64,000 nucleotides of DNA, from positions 86,954-150,953 of the forward strand of contig JAENYV010000001.1 of the NCBI GenBank assembly GCA_016841605.1, given 5' to 3'. Positions 43,260-53,102 of this stretch are shown here, in pieces. The notes under the pieces were generated by a model. That model was not told the DNA's origin. It searched no databases and was given only the letters and a program-made list of their open reading frames with translations. This stretch comes from Dethiobacter alkaliphilus (GTDB taxonomy: Bacteria > Bacillota > Dethiobacteria > DTU022 > UBA8154). The position numbers were made by a program, and so were the translations under genes. Numbering within the stretch: position 1 is the first letter of the stretch; each line of letters begins with the position of its first letter.

Positions 43260-44681
43260 TTATAAAGATTTCAGATAACGGTCAATAGCCCTGGCGGCCG
43301 TTTTACCTGCGCCCATGGCCAGGATTACCGTTGCAGCACCGGTGACAATATCCCCGCCTGCATAGACCCCCCTGCGGGAAGTGGCCCCATTGTCATCAGC
43401 CTTAATTGTTCCCTTGCGCCCGAGCTCCAGACCGGAAGTAGTCTGCGGGATAAGCGGGTTGGGGCTGTTACCGATGGCAATAACCACCGTTCCCACATCA
43501 AAAATAAACTCCGAACCTTTAATCGGCACAGGACGTGCCCGACCCGAATCGTCGGGCTCACCAAGTTCCATCTTCATACATTCCATCCCTTTAACCCAGC
43601 CGTTCTCATCGGAAATAATTTCAATAGGGTTGGTAAGTAAATTAAAAATTACTCCTTCTTCCTTAGCATGCTCAATCTCTTCCGCCCGGGCCGGCATCTC
43701 CTTATCGGAACGGCGGTAAACAATATGAACCTCTTCCGCACCCAGCCTCAAAGCCGTGCGGGCAGAATCCATCGCCACATTACCCGCCCCCACGACCGCC
43801 ACTTTTTTAGCCAGCTTAATGGGCGTATCCCACTCAGGGAATAAATAAGCCTTCATCAGGTTAACCCTGGTCAAAAACTCATTAGCCGAATAAACCCCAT
43901 TTAAATTCTCACCCGGGATACCGAGGAACTGGGGAAGACCTGCCCCCGTTCCGATAAAAACAGCATCAAAACCTTCCTCATCAAAAAGCTCATCAACCGT
44001 AATCGTCTTGCCGATAACCACATTCTTGCGGAAATCTACACCTAACCCGGCAATATAATCCACTTCGCGCTGCAGAATCTTCTCCTTGGGCAGACGGAAC
44101 TCCGGAATTCCGTAGCGCAGGACGCCGCCGGTCGAATGAAAAGCTTCAAAAAGCACCACTTCATGACCCATCCTGGCCAGGTCGCCGGCCGCGGTAAGCC
44201 CGGCAGGACCGGAACCCACGATAGCCACACGCCTGCCTGTTCTATCCGGCCCGGCAGGAGTTTCCACCCCTTTGGCCAGTTCATAATCCGCCAAAAAGCG
44301 CTCCAGACGGCCGATAGCCACAGGCTGACCCTTCTTGCCCCTGAGGCAGAAAGACTCGCACTGACTTTCCTGCGGACAAACACGCCCGCAGACAGCCGGA
44401 AGATTATTCTTTTCCTTCAGTTTTTTAATACCTTCAGCAAATCTCTCCTCCTGGATAAGTTTAATAAAAGCAGGTATATCCACCTCAACCGGACACCCCT
44501 CAACACAGGCGGGGTCCTTGCACTGCAGGCACCTCATAGCTTCCTTAACGGCAGTTTCCGCATCATACCCGAAGGGCACCTCATTAAAGTTTTTAATACG
44601 TTCAGCATGATCCTGCTCAGGCATGGGGTGCTTCTCTTTCATCTTACGCAACAGCTTTACTTGTTCAGCCTCCAGCGGCAT
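43260..44681 (-). CDS. nfnB: NADPH-dependent FAD oxidoreductase, NfnB/GltA-like (copy 1)
   Basis: A 473-residue flavoprotein like the large subunit of NADH-dependent ferredoxin:NADP oxidoreductase and like the glutamate-synthase small subunit. Seen: N-terminal cluster motif CLQCKDPACVEGCPV with CGRVCPQESQCESFC, FAD motif IVGSGPAGLTAAGDLA (about residue 152), NADPH motif VVGAGNVAMDSARTALR (about 295), and terminal GDIVTGAATVILAMGAGK. With NfnA it would exchange electrons among NADH, NADPH and ferredoxin; no glutamate synthase large subunit is present. Its start overlaps the nfnA stop (TAATG). The last residues differ from copy 2 because the identity ends 7 bases before the stop. Confidence 0.88.
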   Translation of the reverse strand: MPLEAEQVKLLRKMKEKHPMPEQDHAERIKNFNEVPFGYDAETAVKEAMRCLQCKDPACVEGCPVEVDIPAFIKLIQEERFAEGIKKLKEKNNLPAVCGRVCPQESQCESFCLRGKKGQPVAIGRLERFLADYELAKGVETPAGPDRTGRRVAIVGSGPAGLTAAGDLARMGHEVVLFEAFHSTGGVLRYGIPEFRLPKEKILQREVDYIAGLGVDFRKNVVIGKTITVDELFDEEGFDAVFIGTGAGLPQFLGIPGENLNGVYSANEFLTRVNLMKAYLFPEWDTPIKLAKKVAVVGAGNVAMDSARTALRLGAEEVHIVYRRSDKEMPARAEEIEHAKEEGVIFNLLTNPIEIISDENGWVKGMECMKMELGEPDDSGRARPVPIKGSEFIFDVGTVVIAIGNSPNPLIPQTTSGLELGRKGTIKADDNGATSRRGVYAGGDIVTGAATVILAMGAGKTAARAIDRYLKSL

Positions 44682-45547
44682 TATTTTTCACCTCCGCACC
44701 TGCACTCATGCTCGAATTTCTCCAAAGCAATCTTTTCCTTATCAAGATAAGTCCGTGAACGCCGGGTCAGCTCGGCAAAATCAACCTGATGCGCATCAAA
44801 AACAGGTCCGTCAACACAACTGAACTTCGTTTCTCCTCCCACTGTAACACGACAGCATCCGCACATTCCCGTGCCGTCCACCATAATGGGGTTTAAACTT
44901 ACCAGCGTTTTAACCCCATAAGGCCTTGTCTGCTCCGCAACAACGCGCATCATGGGCAGCGGACCAACGGCGATAATCTCATCAATCTTTTTGCTTGTAT
45001 CATCCAGCAGAGGCTGGAGAAGATCCGAAACAAAACCATGATGCCCCTTTGTCCCGTCATCAGTGCAGATATGCAGCTCGCTGCTCACAGCCCGCATCTC
45101 ATCTTCCAGAATTAAAAGATCAGCTGTTCTGGCTCCGATAATAGAGATAACCTCCAGCCCTGCATCATAAAATGCTTTTACCTTGGGATAAATGGGTGCG
45201 ATCCCCACCCCGCCCCCAACAGCAACGACGCGTCCGCTGGAGGGCAGCTCCATGGGACGGCCCAGCGGACCCACAAAATCGCTTAAATAATCTCCTTCCT
45301 GCAAAGACCCCAGTTCCTTTGTCGTTTTGCCTATCTCCTGGAAAATAATAGTGATGGTACCCCGTTCTTTGCTGCTGTCCGCGACGGTGAGAGGAATCCG
45401 TTCACCGTTTTCCCGGACGCGAAGAATAATAAATTGTCCGGGCCGGGCCTTCCGTGCAACCAGCGGCGCTTCAATTTCCATCAGTTTATTTACTGCGGAG
45501 AGAACTCTTTTGGTAACAATTTTGAACATGAGCGAACCGACCTCCTT
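43267..45547. repeat. 2,281-bp near-identical duplication, copy 1 (partner 49960-52240)
   Basis: Direct repeat at constant offset 6,693 with no indel. The only base difference I found is T at 45520 against C at 52213. It covers nfnA, nearly all of nfnB and the nfnA ribosome site, and breaks sharply at both ends. Confidence 0.95.
44681..45529 (-). CDS. nfnA: Ferredoxin-NADP reductase-like subunit, NfnA-like (copy 1)
   Basis: A 282-residue FAD/[2Fe-2S] protein of the PyrK/NfnA type. Seen: RPGQFIILRV (FAD-binding barrel), AVGGGVGIAPIYP (NAD-binding), and a C-terminal [2Fe-2S] motif CGCCRVTVGGETKFSC. It pairs with the following NfnB-like subunit. I chose the ATG at 45529 with AAGGAGG upstream; a 10-residue longer reading lies outside the duplicated segment and lacks a ribosome site. 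Differs from copy 2 by Ile4 instead of Val4. Confidence 0.88.
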   Translation of the reverse strand: MFKIVTKRVLSAVNKLMEIEAPLVARKARPGQFIILRVRENGERIPLTVADSSKERGTITIIFQEIGKTTKELGSLQEGDYLSDFVGPLGRPMELPSSGRVVAVGGGVGIAPIYPKVKAFYDAGLEVISIIGARTADLLILEDEMRAVSSELHICTDDGTKGHHGFVSDLLQPLLDDTSKKIDEIIAVGPLPMMRVVAEQTRPYGVKTLVSLNPIMVDGTGMCGCCRVTVGGETKFSCVDGPVFDAHQVDFAELTRRSRTYLDKEKIALEKFEHECRCGGEK

Positions 45548-45729
45548 TGCATTCCCCATTCCTTAAATAGTATTTTATTTCTCCACAGGCTTGAAAAAGC
45601 CCTTTATAAAAAAAAATGGGACTTAATGTTTAATAATTTCCAAGTATGTGAAGAAACCGGTAATTGAAAAAGAAGTTAAAAAAATATAAGTAATTTCAGA
45701 GGAAGGATTATGAGAAAAATGTAGAATAA

Positions 45730-47751
45730 ATGGTATATGCTGCAGATATTGGAGGGATTATTATTTCATCCTTGAATATGGAAAAAATTTTTACCGCTTT
45801 TCCCGAACAGAATCCAAATCCTGTTTTTTGTGTAAGTCCTGACGGTGCTATACTGTATTGCAACCACGTAAGCAAAGTGCTTTTTAAGGAATGGTGCTAT
45901 GAGCAGGGAGAATCGGTACCAGGTAAAGTTGCTGCCGCTGTCCGGGATCCCCATATGCACGGTAGTGTGGAGATTACTACCGGAGGGAGGCTATATACCT
46001 TTACAGTTGTTCCTGTTTCCGGAGAAAGTGCCGTTTTTTTCTACGGTAACGATATAACAGAGCACAGGGCTACTGAAGAACGTTTGGAACATTTTTCCCG
46101 CATTATTGAAGAAAGCATTAATATCGTTTTCATAACAGACTTTGACGGTAAAATTGAATATGTTAACAGGATGTTCGAAAAAATAACCGGTTATAGACGG
46201 GAAGAAACTGTCGGCAAGAATCCGCGCATTCTTGCCTCCGGAGAGACAACAACAGCTCAGTATAAGGTCTTGTGGGATAGTATCAAGTCAGGAAAGACAT
46301 GGCGGGGTCTCTTTAAAAACCGGAAAAAGAATGGCGGCATTTACTATGCAAACGGTTTTATCACACCTATCCGGAACGGGCAGAGCGGGATTACACATTT
46401 CCTGGCCATCCAGGAAGACATTACGGAAAAAATTGCTGCGGAAGAGCGCCTGCGCTACCTGAAGGAGTATGATCGAATAACAGGCATTATTAACCGGGCG
46501 TATTTTGTAGAATTATTGGAAAGTAACCTCTCCGATTTGAAGATGCTGGGTGACAGCGCGGTTTTACTGCAGATCAACATAGACGATTTTAAACTGATTA
46601 ACGATTCTTACGGTTATAGTGTGGGCGACCAATTTCTCAAAAATTTTGCCGATTTTTTAAAAGACCAGGTAAAGGAACTTGATATCGTCTATGCTCCACC
46701 CCGGAAAACCATTATCGGGCGCCTGGGGGAGGATGAATTTGCTCTTTTCCTTTTTGCCCGCAATGAGCGGGAAGGCAGGAATGCAGCCGAGACCATCAGG
46801 CAGGCTGTGGAGCGCCACCGTTTTCTTAACGGTATGATCCGGATTACCGTAAGCATCGGGATTGCCCTTTTCCCGGAACACGGGACAACTTGTACGGAAC
46901 TTCTCTCCCGAAGCAGTGCTGCAACTGTTCATGCCAAGGAACAGGGAAAAAATCGTTACTCCCTCTACCGTGCCGATATTAACTACCTTAAGCAAGCCCA
47001 TGCTATCCTGGAGGAGAAACAACGTATTATCGTTGCTATGGAGAAGGATCTCTTTATACCGTGGTTTCAGCCCATTCTGCATCTGCTTTCCCGGGAGATC
47101 CACCATTATGAAGCCCTGGCCCGTCTTATGACTCCGGACGGCACGTTGTTGCCGCCGAGTTCCTTTATCCCTACGGCCGAACGCTATGGTCTCATCTCCG
47201 ATATCGACCGCATCATCACCGAGAAAACGATAAAAAAGCAGGCAGAATTGCTGAGAGCCGGCATAATTATCTCCTTTAGCATGAACCTTTCCGGGAAACA
47301 CCTGGGTGATGCGAAGATGTTGCGTTTCCTTCAGACGGTCATCAGCGAATCGGGAGCGAACCCGGACTGTTTAATTTTTGAAATTACGGAAACTGCGGCA
47401 ATTCAAAATATGAGCAGCGCGGTTGCATTTGTTAAAGCACTGAAAGAGATGGGCTGCAAATTTTCTCTGGACGACTTCGGTGTCGGTTTTACATCGTTTG
47501 TTCACCTGGTGGAAATGAAAGTTGATTTCTTGAAAATCGACGGTTCCTTTGTGCGCCGCCTGCCGGAGAGTAAAAGAGACAGGATTCTTGTTAAAACTAT
47601 TGCCGATATGGCGCGCAGCTTGAATATTAAGACCATTGCCGAATTTGTGGACAGAAAAGAGATTATTCCCCTTTTGCATGAATTTGGTATTGACTATGCC
47701 CAGGGTTATTTCATTGGCAAACCGTCACCATTATTTTCCGACAAGATTTGA
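45730..47751 (+). CDS. PAS-PAS-GGDEF-EAL cyclic-di-GMP protein
   Basis: A 673-residue soluble regulator. Two PAS domains (about 15-115 and 120-240, ending LAIQEDITEKIAAEE), GGDEF (about 245-405) and EAL (about 425-670). The EAL signature is intact (EALARL, later DDFGVGFTS and KIDGSFV), predicting c-di-GMP hydrolysis. The GGDEF signature reads GEDEF, so cyclase activity is doubtful. No good ribosome site precedes ATG 45730; starts at TTG 45769 or ATG 45775 behind GGAGGG are alternatives. It lies between the two nfn copies. Confidence 0.9.
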   Translation: MVYAADIGGIIISSLNMEKIFTAFPEQNPNPVFCVSPDGAILYCNHVSKVLFKEWCYEQGESVPGKVAAAVRDPHMHGSVEITTGGRLYTFTVVPVSGESAVFFYGNDITEHRATEERLEHFSRIIEESINIVFITDFDGKIEYVNRMFEKITGYRREETVGKNPRILASGETTTAQYKVLWDSIKSGKTWRGLFKNRKKNGGIYYANGFITPIRNGQSGITHFLAIQEDITEKIAAEERLRYLKEYDRITGIINRAYFVELLESNLSDLKMLGDSAVLLQINIDDFKLINDSYGYSVGDQFLKNFADFLKDQVKELDIVYAPPRKTIIGRLGEDEFALFLFARNEREGRNAAETIRQAVERHRFLNGMIRITVSIGIALFPEHGTTCTELLSRSSAATVHAKEQGKNRYSLYRADINYLKQAHAILEEKQRIIVAMEKDLFIPWFQPILHLLSREIHHYEALARLMTPDGTLLPPSSFIPTAERYGLISDIDRIITEKTIKKQAELLRAGIIISFSMNLSGKHLGDAKMLRFLQTVISESGANPDCLIFEITETAAIQNMSSAVAFVKALKEMGCKFSLDDFGVGFTSFVHLVEMKVDFLKIDGSFVRRLPESKRDRILVKTIADMARSLNIKTIAEFVDRKEIIPLLHEFGIDYAQGYFIGKPSPLFSDKI

Positions 47752-47867
47752 GAAATTACTGCATAAAGTCCTCATCTTTTACAAAAAAAATAACATTTAT
47801 CTTGTAAATTATGTTAAAATGCTCTAAGGGCAAGAAATAGCAAAAGAAATATCAGGAGGGATAGCTA

Positions 47868-49835
47868 ATGCTCAAAACAATAAGTCTCAAGAAAAAATTA
47901 ATTGCCTATTTTTTAATTGTGGGACTGCTGCCGGCTTTAATAATTAGCCTGTTGGCATACAGGGCAGCCACAGCAAATATCCGGGGGGAAATTCTCAGTG
48001 AGCTGGAAATATATGCTGCGCGGGTCGACAGTGAAATGCAAAAATATTTTTCTGAAAAAGAGTGCAATATTAATATTCTGGCTATTACCAGGGATATTTA
48101 CGAAAGCTTAACTCTCTTAGAAGCTGAAAACTGGGATACCGAAAGCCCTGTCTGGCAAGAAAGGGTTAAAATTCTGGAGCAGTTTGCCGGTTCCATGCGG
48201 GAAGAATATGGCTATGCCGATATTTTTATCACGAATCCCCGGAGCAAGGTTGTTTTTAGCCTCCGGGAAGAAATGCTCGGGTCGGATCTTTCAGAAAGAG
48301 ATTATATCGAGAGTTCCCTGGAGGGGGAAATGACCTGGGCTACTCTTTTTTACTCCGACTTTCTTGGCGAAAATGCCCTGATCTTATCGGCACCGGTTCG
48401 CAGTGAAGGGCAACAGGGCAAAATTGTGGGGACAGTCAACATATTTCTGGATCAAAAAGGTATTGACCAGATTGTTTCAGATGGGATAGAACAACTTGGA
48501 GAGTCTGCAGATGTCTATTTAATCGACACGGAAGGCATCCTGCAGACTGATACCAAACTGGGAGATTATACGGAGGGGGCTGCCCTGAAAGAGCAGATCA
48601 AAACCCGGGCTGTGGAGATTTATGAAGGCCTGTATTCTTCAAGCACAGAGGAGGGCAACCAGGTTCTCCATAAGCAGGACGAATATGTGGATTACCGGGG
48701 TATTCCTGTCCTCGGACAGATCCGTATGACCAGGCTGGGTTCGGCTCCCGCGGGTTTGATTCTGGAAATCGATGTCTCTGAGGCTCTGCAAAGTGTGACG
48801 GCCCTGCGCAATTTGATGTCGATTATTACAGTGATTTCCTTCCTCATTATTATTATCCTGGCTTATTCCATTACTTTAAGCATAACAAGGCCTATTCAAA
48901 ATGTTGTCGAAAAGCTTCAAGAAATGGCGGAAAAGGGCGGCGATCTTACGCAGGAACTAAAGGTTAACACCCAGGATGAACTGGGGGAGATGGGCGGCTC
49001 GGTTAATAAAATGATCGGAAGTGTGCGGGAACTCGTGGCGAGGGCCGCAGAAATTTCCAAAGGAGTGGAAAAGTCCGGCGAACTTTTGTTTTCTTCCGTA
49101 GAAACCTCGACACAAACACTGGAGCAGGTCGCTTCCAGTACCAGTGAACTGGCAGCGGGGACCCAGGAGCTGAGCAACAGTTCCCAGGAAGCCGCCGGTC
49201 TTTCTCAGGAGGTTGCTGCCTCCGCTCTGCATGGTGCCGACTCCATCGACGAAGCTGTCGGTCAGATGCAAAAGATCAATGAGAAAATCGATTTTCTGAG
49301 CGAAAATATTGCCGGTCTGGGAAAAAGATCAGAGCAAGTAGATGCAATTATCAACATGATTACCGCTGTTGCCGAGCAGACCAATTTACTCGCCCTTAAT
49401 GCCGCGATCGAAGCGGCCCGGGCCGGCGAACACGGCAGAGGATTTGCCCTGGTGGCGGAAGAGGTAAGAAAACTTTCCGAACAATCCGCTGAGTCGGCTG
49501 AAGAGATTTCCAACCTAGTGAAGGCTATCCAGGTGGAAACCAGGGTTGCCGTCGAAAACATGAAGACAACCGTAGAAGAAGTGCATTCCGGGTCAAACCT
49601 TGTTATGGCCGGTGGGAAAACTTTTAGGAGGATAGTGCAAAACGTAGAACAGATTAACAGCAAGATCGAAGATATCTCTGCCGCAGCCCAGCAGCTAAGC
49701 GCCGGAAGCGAGGAGATCGCCGCTTCTACTGAAGAACAATCATCCATTATGGAAGGTATAAACGAGACAGCCGGTAAGCTCAGAGCAGCTGCCCAGGAAC
49801 TGACGGCTAATCTGGAGCGGTTTAAATATAACTGA
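47868..49835 (+). CDS. Methyl-accepting chemotaxis protein
   Basis: A 655-residue transmembrane chemoreceptor. First helix about 12-32, an extracellular dCache-type sensor (about 35-300), second helix ([19 protein letters not shown], about 318-336), HAMP, then a long coiled-coil signalling domain with the conserved hairpin tip [20 protein letters not shown]. No CheR-docking pentapeptide is evident at the C-terminus. The ligand is unknown. Strong ribosome site (CAGGAGGG). Confidence 0.95.
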   Translation: MLKTISLKKKLIAYFLIVGLLPALIISLLAYRAATANIRGEILSELEIYAARVDSEMQKYFSEKECNINILAITRDIYESLTLLEAENWDTESPVWQERVKILEQFAGSMREEYGYADIFITNPRSKVVFSLREEMLGSDLSERDYIESSLEGEMTWATLFYSDFLGENALILSAPVRSEGQQGKIVGTVNIFLDQKGIDQIVSDGIEQLGESADVYLIDTEGILQTDTKLGDYTEGAALKEQIKTRAVEIYEGLYSSSTEEGNQVLHKQDEYVDYRGIPVLGQIRMTRLGSAPAGLILEIDVSEALQSVTALRNLMSIITVISFLIIIILAYSITLSITRPIQNVVEKLQEMAEKGGDLTQELKVNTQDELGEMGGSVNKMIGSVRELVARAAEISKGVEKSGELLFSSVETSTQTLEQVASSTSELAAGTQELSNSSQEAAGLSQEVAASALHGADSIDEAVGQMQKINEKIDFLSENIAGLGKRSEQVDAIINMITAVAEQTNLLALNAAIEAARAGEHGRGFALVAEEVRKLSEQSAESAEEISNLVKAIQVETRVAVENMKTTVEEVHSGSNLVMAGGKTFRRIVQNVEQINSKIEDISAAAQQLSAGSEEIAASTEEQSSIMEGINETAGKLRAAAQELTANLERFKYN

Positions 49836-49899
49836 TGATCAAAAATGATGATTTAGAATATAAGATGATAATAAATTAAGATACTACTTATACTGCATC

Positions 49900-49937
49900 C
49901 TCAAGAACGAGGCACTTAGATGTGCCTCGTTCTTGAG
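49900..49937. terminator. Perfect 16-bp hairpin between chemoreceptor and nfnB copy 2
   Basis: CTCAAGAACGAGGCAC and its exact complement around loop TTAGAT. It lies between convergent genes. No T-tract on either side, so terminator strength is uncertain. Confidence 0.6.
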
Positions 49938-49955
49938 AGAGATAAAGAAATACGG

Positions 49956-51374
49956 CTACGATTTCAGATAACGGTCAATAGCCCTGGCGGCCGTTTTACC
50001 TGCGCCCATGGCCAGGATTACCGTTGCAGCACCGGTGACAATATCCCCGCCTGCATAGACCCCCCTGCGGGAAGTGGCCCCATTGTCATCAGCCTTAATT
50101 GTTCCCTTGCGCCCGAGCTCCAGACCGGAAGTAGTCTGCGGGATAAGCGGGTTGGGGCTGTTACCGATGGCAATAACCACCGTTCCCACATCAAAAATAA
50201 ACTCCGAACCTTTAATCGGCACAGGACGTGCCCGACCCGAATCGTCGGGCTCACCAAGTTCCATCTTCATACATTCCATCCCTTTAACCCAGCCGTTCTC
50301 ATCGGAAATAATTTCAATAGGGTTGGTAAGTAAATTAAAAATTACTCCTTCTTCCTTAGCATGCTCAATCTCTTCCGCCCGGGCCGGCATCTCCTTATCG
50401 GAACGGCGGTAAACAATATGAACCTCTTCCGCACCCAGCCTCAAAGCCGTGCGGGCAGAATCCATCGCCACATTACCCGCCCCCACGACCGCCACTTTTT
50501 TAGCCAGCTTAATGGGCGTATCCCACTCAGGGAATAAATAAGCCTTCATCAGGTTAACCCTGGTCAAAAACTCATTAGCCGAATAAACCCCATTTAAATT
50601 CTCACCCGGGATACCGAGGAACTGGGGAAGACCTGCCCCCGTTCCGATAAAAACAGCATCAAAACCTTCCTCATCAAAAAGCTCATCAACCGTAATCGTC
50701 TTGCCGATAACCACATTCTTGCGGAAATCTACACCTAACCCGGCAATATAATCCACTTCGCGCTGCAGAATCTTCTCCTTGGGCAGACGGAACTCCGGAA
50801 TTCCGTAGCGCAGGACGCCGCCGGTCGAATGAAAAGCTTCAAAAAGCACCACTTCATGACCCATCCTGGCCAGGTCGCCGGCCGCGGTAAGCCCGGCAGG
50901 ACCGGAACCCACGATAGCCACACGCCTGCCTGTTCTATCCGGCCCGGCAGGAGTTTCCACCCCTTTGGCCAGTTCATAATCCGCCAAAAAGCGCTCCAGA
51001 CGGCCGATAGCCACAGGCTGACCCTTCTTGCCCCTGAGGCAGAAAGACTCGCACTGACTTTCCTGCGGACAAACACGCCCGCAGACAGCCGGAAGATTAT
51101 TCTTTTCCTTCAGTTTTTTAATACCTTCAGCAAATCTCTCCTCCTGGATAAGTTTAATAAAAGCAGGTATATCCACCTCAACCGGACACCCCTCAACACA
51201 GGCGGGGTCCTTGCACTGCAGGCACCTCATAGCTTCCTTAACGGCAGTTTCCGCATCATACCCGAAGGGCACCTCATTAAAGTTTTTAATACGTTCAGCA
51301 TGATCCTGCTCAGGCATGGGGTGCTTCTCTTTCATCTTACGCAACAGCTTTACTTGTTCAGCCTCCAGCGGCAT
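49956..51374 (-). CDS. nfnB: NADPH-dependent FAD oxidoreductase, NfnB/GltA-like (copy 2)
   Basis: A 472-residue protein identical to copy 1 over all shared residues; it ends ...RYLKS one residue earlier because the sequence diverges just before the stop codon. All cofactor motifs (N-terminal Fe-S cysteines, FAD and NADPH glycine motifs) are intact, so it should be functional. The same TAATG overlap joins it to nfnA copy 2. Confidence 0.88.
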   Translation of the reverse strand: MPLEAEQVKLLRKMKEKHPMPEQDHAERIKNFNEVPFGYDAETAVKEAMRCLQCKDPACVEGCPVEVDIPAFIKLIQEERFAEGIKKLKEKNNLPAVCGRVCPQESQCESFCLRGKKGQPVAIGRLERFLADYELAKGVETPAGPDRTGRRVAIVGSGPAGLTAAGDLARMGHEVVLFEAFHSTGGVLRYGIPEFRLPKEKILQREVDYIAGLGVDFRKNVVIGKTITVDELFDEEGFDAVFIGTGAGLPQFLGIPGENLNGVYSANEFLTRVNLMKAYLFPEWDTPIKLAKKVAVVGAGNVAMDSARTALRLGAEEVHIVYRRSDKEMPARAEEIEHAKEEGVIFNLLTNPIEIISDENGWVKGMECMKMELGEPDDSGRARPVPIKGSEFIFDVGTVVIAIGNSPNPLIPQTTSGLELGRKGTIKADDNGATSRRGVYAGGDIVTGAATVILAMGAGKTAARAIDRYLKS

Positions 51375-52240
51375 TATTTTTCACCTCCGCACCTGCACTC
51401 ATGCTCGAATTTCTCCAAAGCAATCTTTTCCTTATCAAGATAAGTCCGTGAACGCCGGGTCAGCTCGGCAAAATCAACCTGATGCGCATCAAAAACAGGT
51501 CCGTCAACACAACTGAACTTCGTTTCTCCTCCCACTGTAACACGACAGCATCCGCACATTCCCGTGCCGTCCACCATAATGGGGTTTAAACTTACCAGCG
51601 TTTTAACCCCATAAGGCCTTGTCTGCTCCGCAACAACGCGCATCATGGGCAGCGGACCAACGGCGATAATCTCATCAATCTTTTTGCTTGTATCATCCAG
51701 CAGAGGCTGGAGAAGATCCGAAACAAAACCATGATGCCCCTTTGTCCCGTCATCAGTGCAGATATGCAGCTCGCTGCTCACAGCCCGCATCTCATCTTCC
51801 AGAATTAAAAGATCAGCTGTTCTGGCTCCGATAATAGAGATAACCTCCAGCCCTGCATCATAAAATGCTTTTACCTTGGGATAAATGGGTGCGATCCCCA
51901 CCCCGCCCCCAACAGCAACGACGCGTCCGCTGGAGGGCAGCTCCATGGGACGGCCCAGCGGACCCACAAAATCGCTTAAATAATCTCCTTCCTGCAAAGA
52001 CCCCAGTTCCTTTGTCGTTTTGCCTATCTCCTGGAAAATAATAGTGATGGTACCCCGTTCTTTGCTGCTGTCCGCGACGGTGAGAGGAATCCGTTCACCG
52101 TTTTCCCGGACGCGAAGAATAATAAATTGTCCGGGCCGGGCCTTCCGTGCAACCAGCGGCGCTTCAATTTCCATCAGTTTATTTACTGCGGAGAGAACTC
52201 TTTTGGTAACAACTTTGAACATGAGCGAACCGACCTCCTT
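49960..52240. repeat. 2,281-bp near-identical duplication, copy 2 (partner 43267-45547)
   Basis: Second copy of the nfn segment, same orientation, ending at CGACCTCCTT just upstream of the nfnA ribosome site. The promoter regions of the two copies are unrelated. Confidence 0.95.
51374..52222 (-). CDS. nfnA: Ferredoxin-NADP reductase-like subunit, NfnA-like (copy 2)
   Basis: A 282-residue protein identical to copy 1 except Val4 for Ile4 (C at 52213). FAD, NAD and [2Fe-2S] motifs are all intact. Its upstream DNA differs wholly from copy 1 and carries a perfect inverted repeat, so the two pairs may be regulated differently. Confidence 0.88.
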   Translation of the reverse strand: MFKVVTKRVLSAVNKLMEIEAPLVARKARPGQFIILRVRENGERIPLTVADSSKERGTITIIFQEIGKTTKELGSLQEGDYLSDFVGPLGRPMELPSSGRVVAVGGGVGIAPIYPKVKAFYDAGLEVISIIGARTADLLILEDEMRAVSSELHICTDDGTKGHHGFVSDLLQPLLDDTSKKIDEIIAVGPLPMMRVVAEQTRPYGVKTLVSLNPIMVDGTGMCGCCRVTVGGETKFSCVDGPVFDAHQVDFAELTRRSRTYLDKEKIALEKFEHECRCGGEK

Positions 52241-52245
52241 GATAC

Positions 52246-52275
52246 TTATTATTAACGTTAAGTTCTTAATAATAA
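52246..52275. promoter_or_regulatory. Inverted repeat upstream of nfn copy 2
   Basis: TTATTATTAA-N10-TTAATAATAA, a perfect 10-bp repeat 24 bases before the nfnA copy 2 start: possible operator. The rest of the gap to 52657 holds no gene I can support. Confidence 0.4.
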
Positions 52276-52657
52276 AATGAGCAGTCCATTTTTAAAAACC
52301 GGAAAACTTATTGCAAAAATGAAAAAAAATATTAAATTTTTTACTATTTTTGCATTACCGCAGATGAGCATACTAATCTTGCCCGGCTTCACTGTACAAG
52401 CTGACGAATTTATGGTCACCCCTCTTTCAGCAGTTTATCTTTATAGTAAAAAGTGCGCTATACCGCTTATATTTTGCAAGAAGCGTGCCATCGATTAGAT
52501 CCGGCTAAGGTACTTGAGTTTCGGCGGAGGGGTGTCTTTAAACTGATTTATTGAAAAAACGTATAAAATATTCTAATAAGGAGGAATTTGGAAGTATTTA
52601 TAGAAATATGTAAAGAAAAGAAAAAGAAAAAAGCAGGAAGGAAGAGGGGGACAACCA

Positions 52658-52975
52658 ATGTTTGAACAGTTTCGTATGGCATGCTTTCGTTTTAGTATCA
52701 AAGCAGGACCTAAAGGATTGCTCCTCCCTCCATACAAGGGAGCCACGTTCCGCGGAGGATTCGGGTCTGTTTTTCGACGCATTACATGTGCAATCCGTCA
52801 GCAGGATTGTCATGGCTGCAAATTGCGGGAACAGTGCCCTTATGCTTACATATTTGAAACAGCTCCCCCGCAAGACACAAATGCCCTGAGAGAGTGGCCG
52901 CTGCCGGTCTTGACGATGGGCAGTCTGATAGTCACAGTCGTATTCTGGGGTATCTTAGGCAAATTTCTATGGTAA
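52658..52975 (+). pseudogene. cas6: Truncated cas6-like fragment
   Basis: The first about 75 residues match the start of Cas6-type CRISPR RNA endonucleases: LPPYKGATFRGGFGSVFRR followed by the cysteine segment CHGCKLREQCPYAYIFETAPP. The frame then runs into an unrelated hydrophobic tail (VTVVFWGILGKFLW) and stops at 105 residues, against roughly 250-350 for the family, so the core RNA-binding domain is missing. Strong ribosome-like GAGGGGG precedes it. Type I-C systems process crRNA with Cas5 and need no Cas6, so this is a relic of another CRISPR type. Confidence 0.78.
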
Positions 52976-53041
52976 AAATGCATAATTTAGTCTAAGTAAA
53001 TATCGAATATTTGTTTTCTGACAGAAACTGACAAACAATTT

Positions 53042-53070
53042 TTGCCTATCATGTTTTGTCATGTTATAGT
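53042..53070 (+). promoter_or_regulatory. Vegetative promoter of WYL regulator
   Basis: TTGCCT, 17 bases, TATAGT, 32 bases before the WYL gene. Confidence 0.55.
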
Positions 53071-53102
53071 ATTTATTACCAAAAGTAATGGTGGTTTACC
53101 AT

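Noticed and set aside
44136..44750. 204-codon plus-strand frame, repeated at 50829-51443
   Set aside because: Antisense shadow of the nfnB gene; it repeats only because the whole segment is duplicated.
52277..52498. 73-codon frame with a signal-peptide-like start
   Set aside because: No ribosome site, overlaps the inverted repeat upstream of nfn copy 2, and no recognisable domain.
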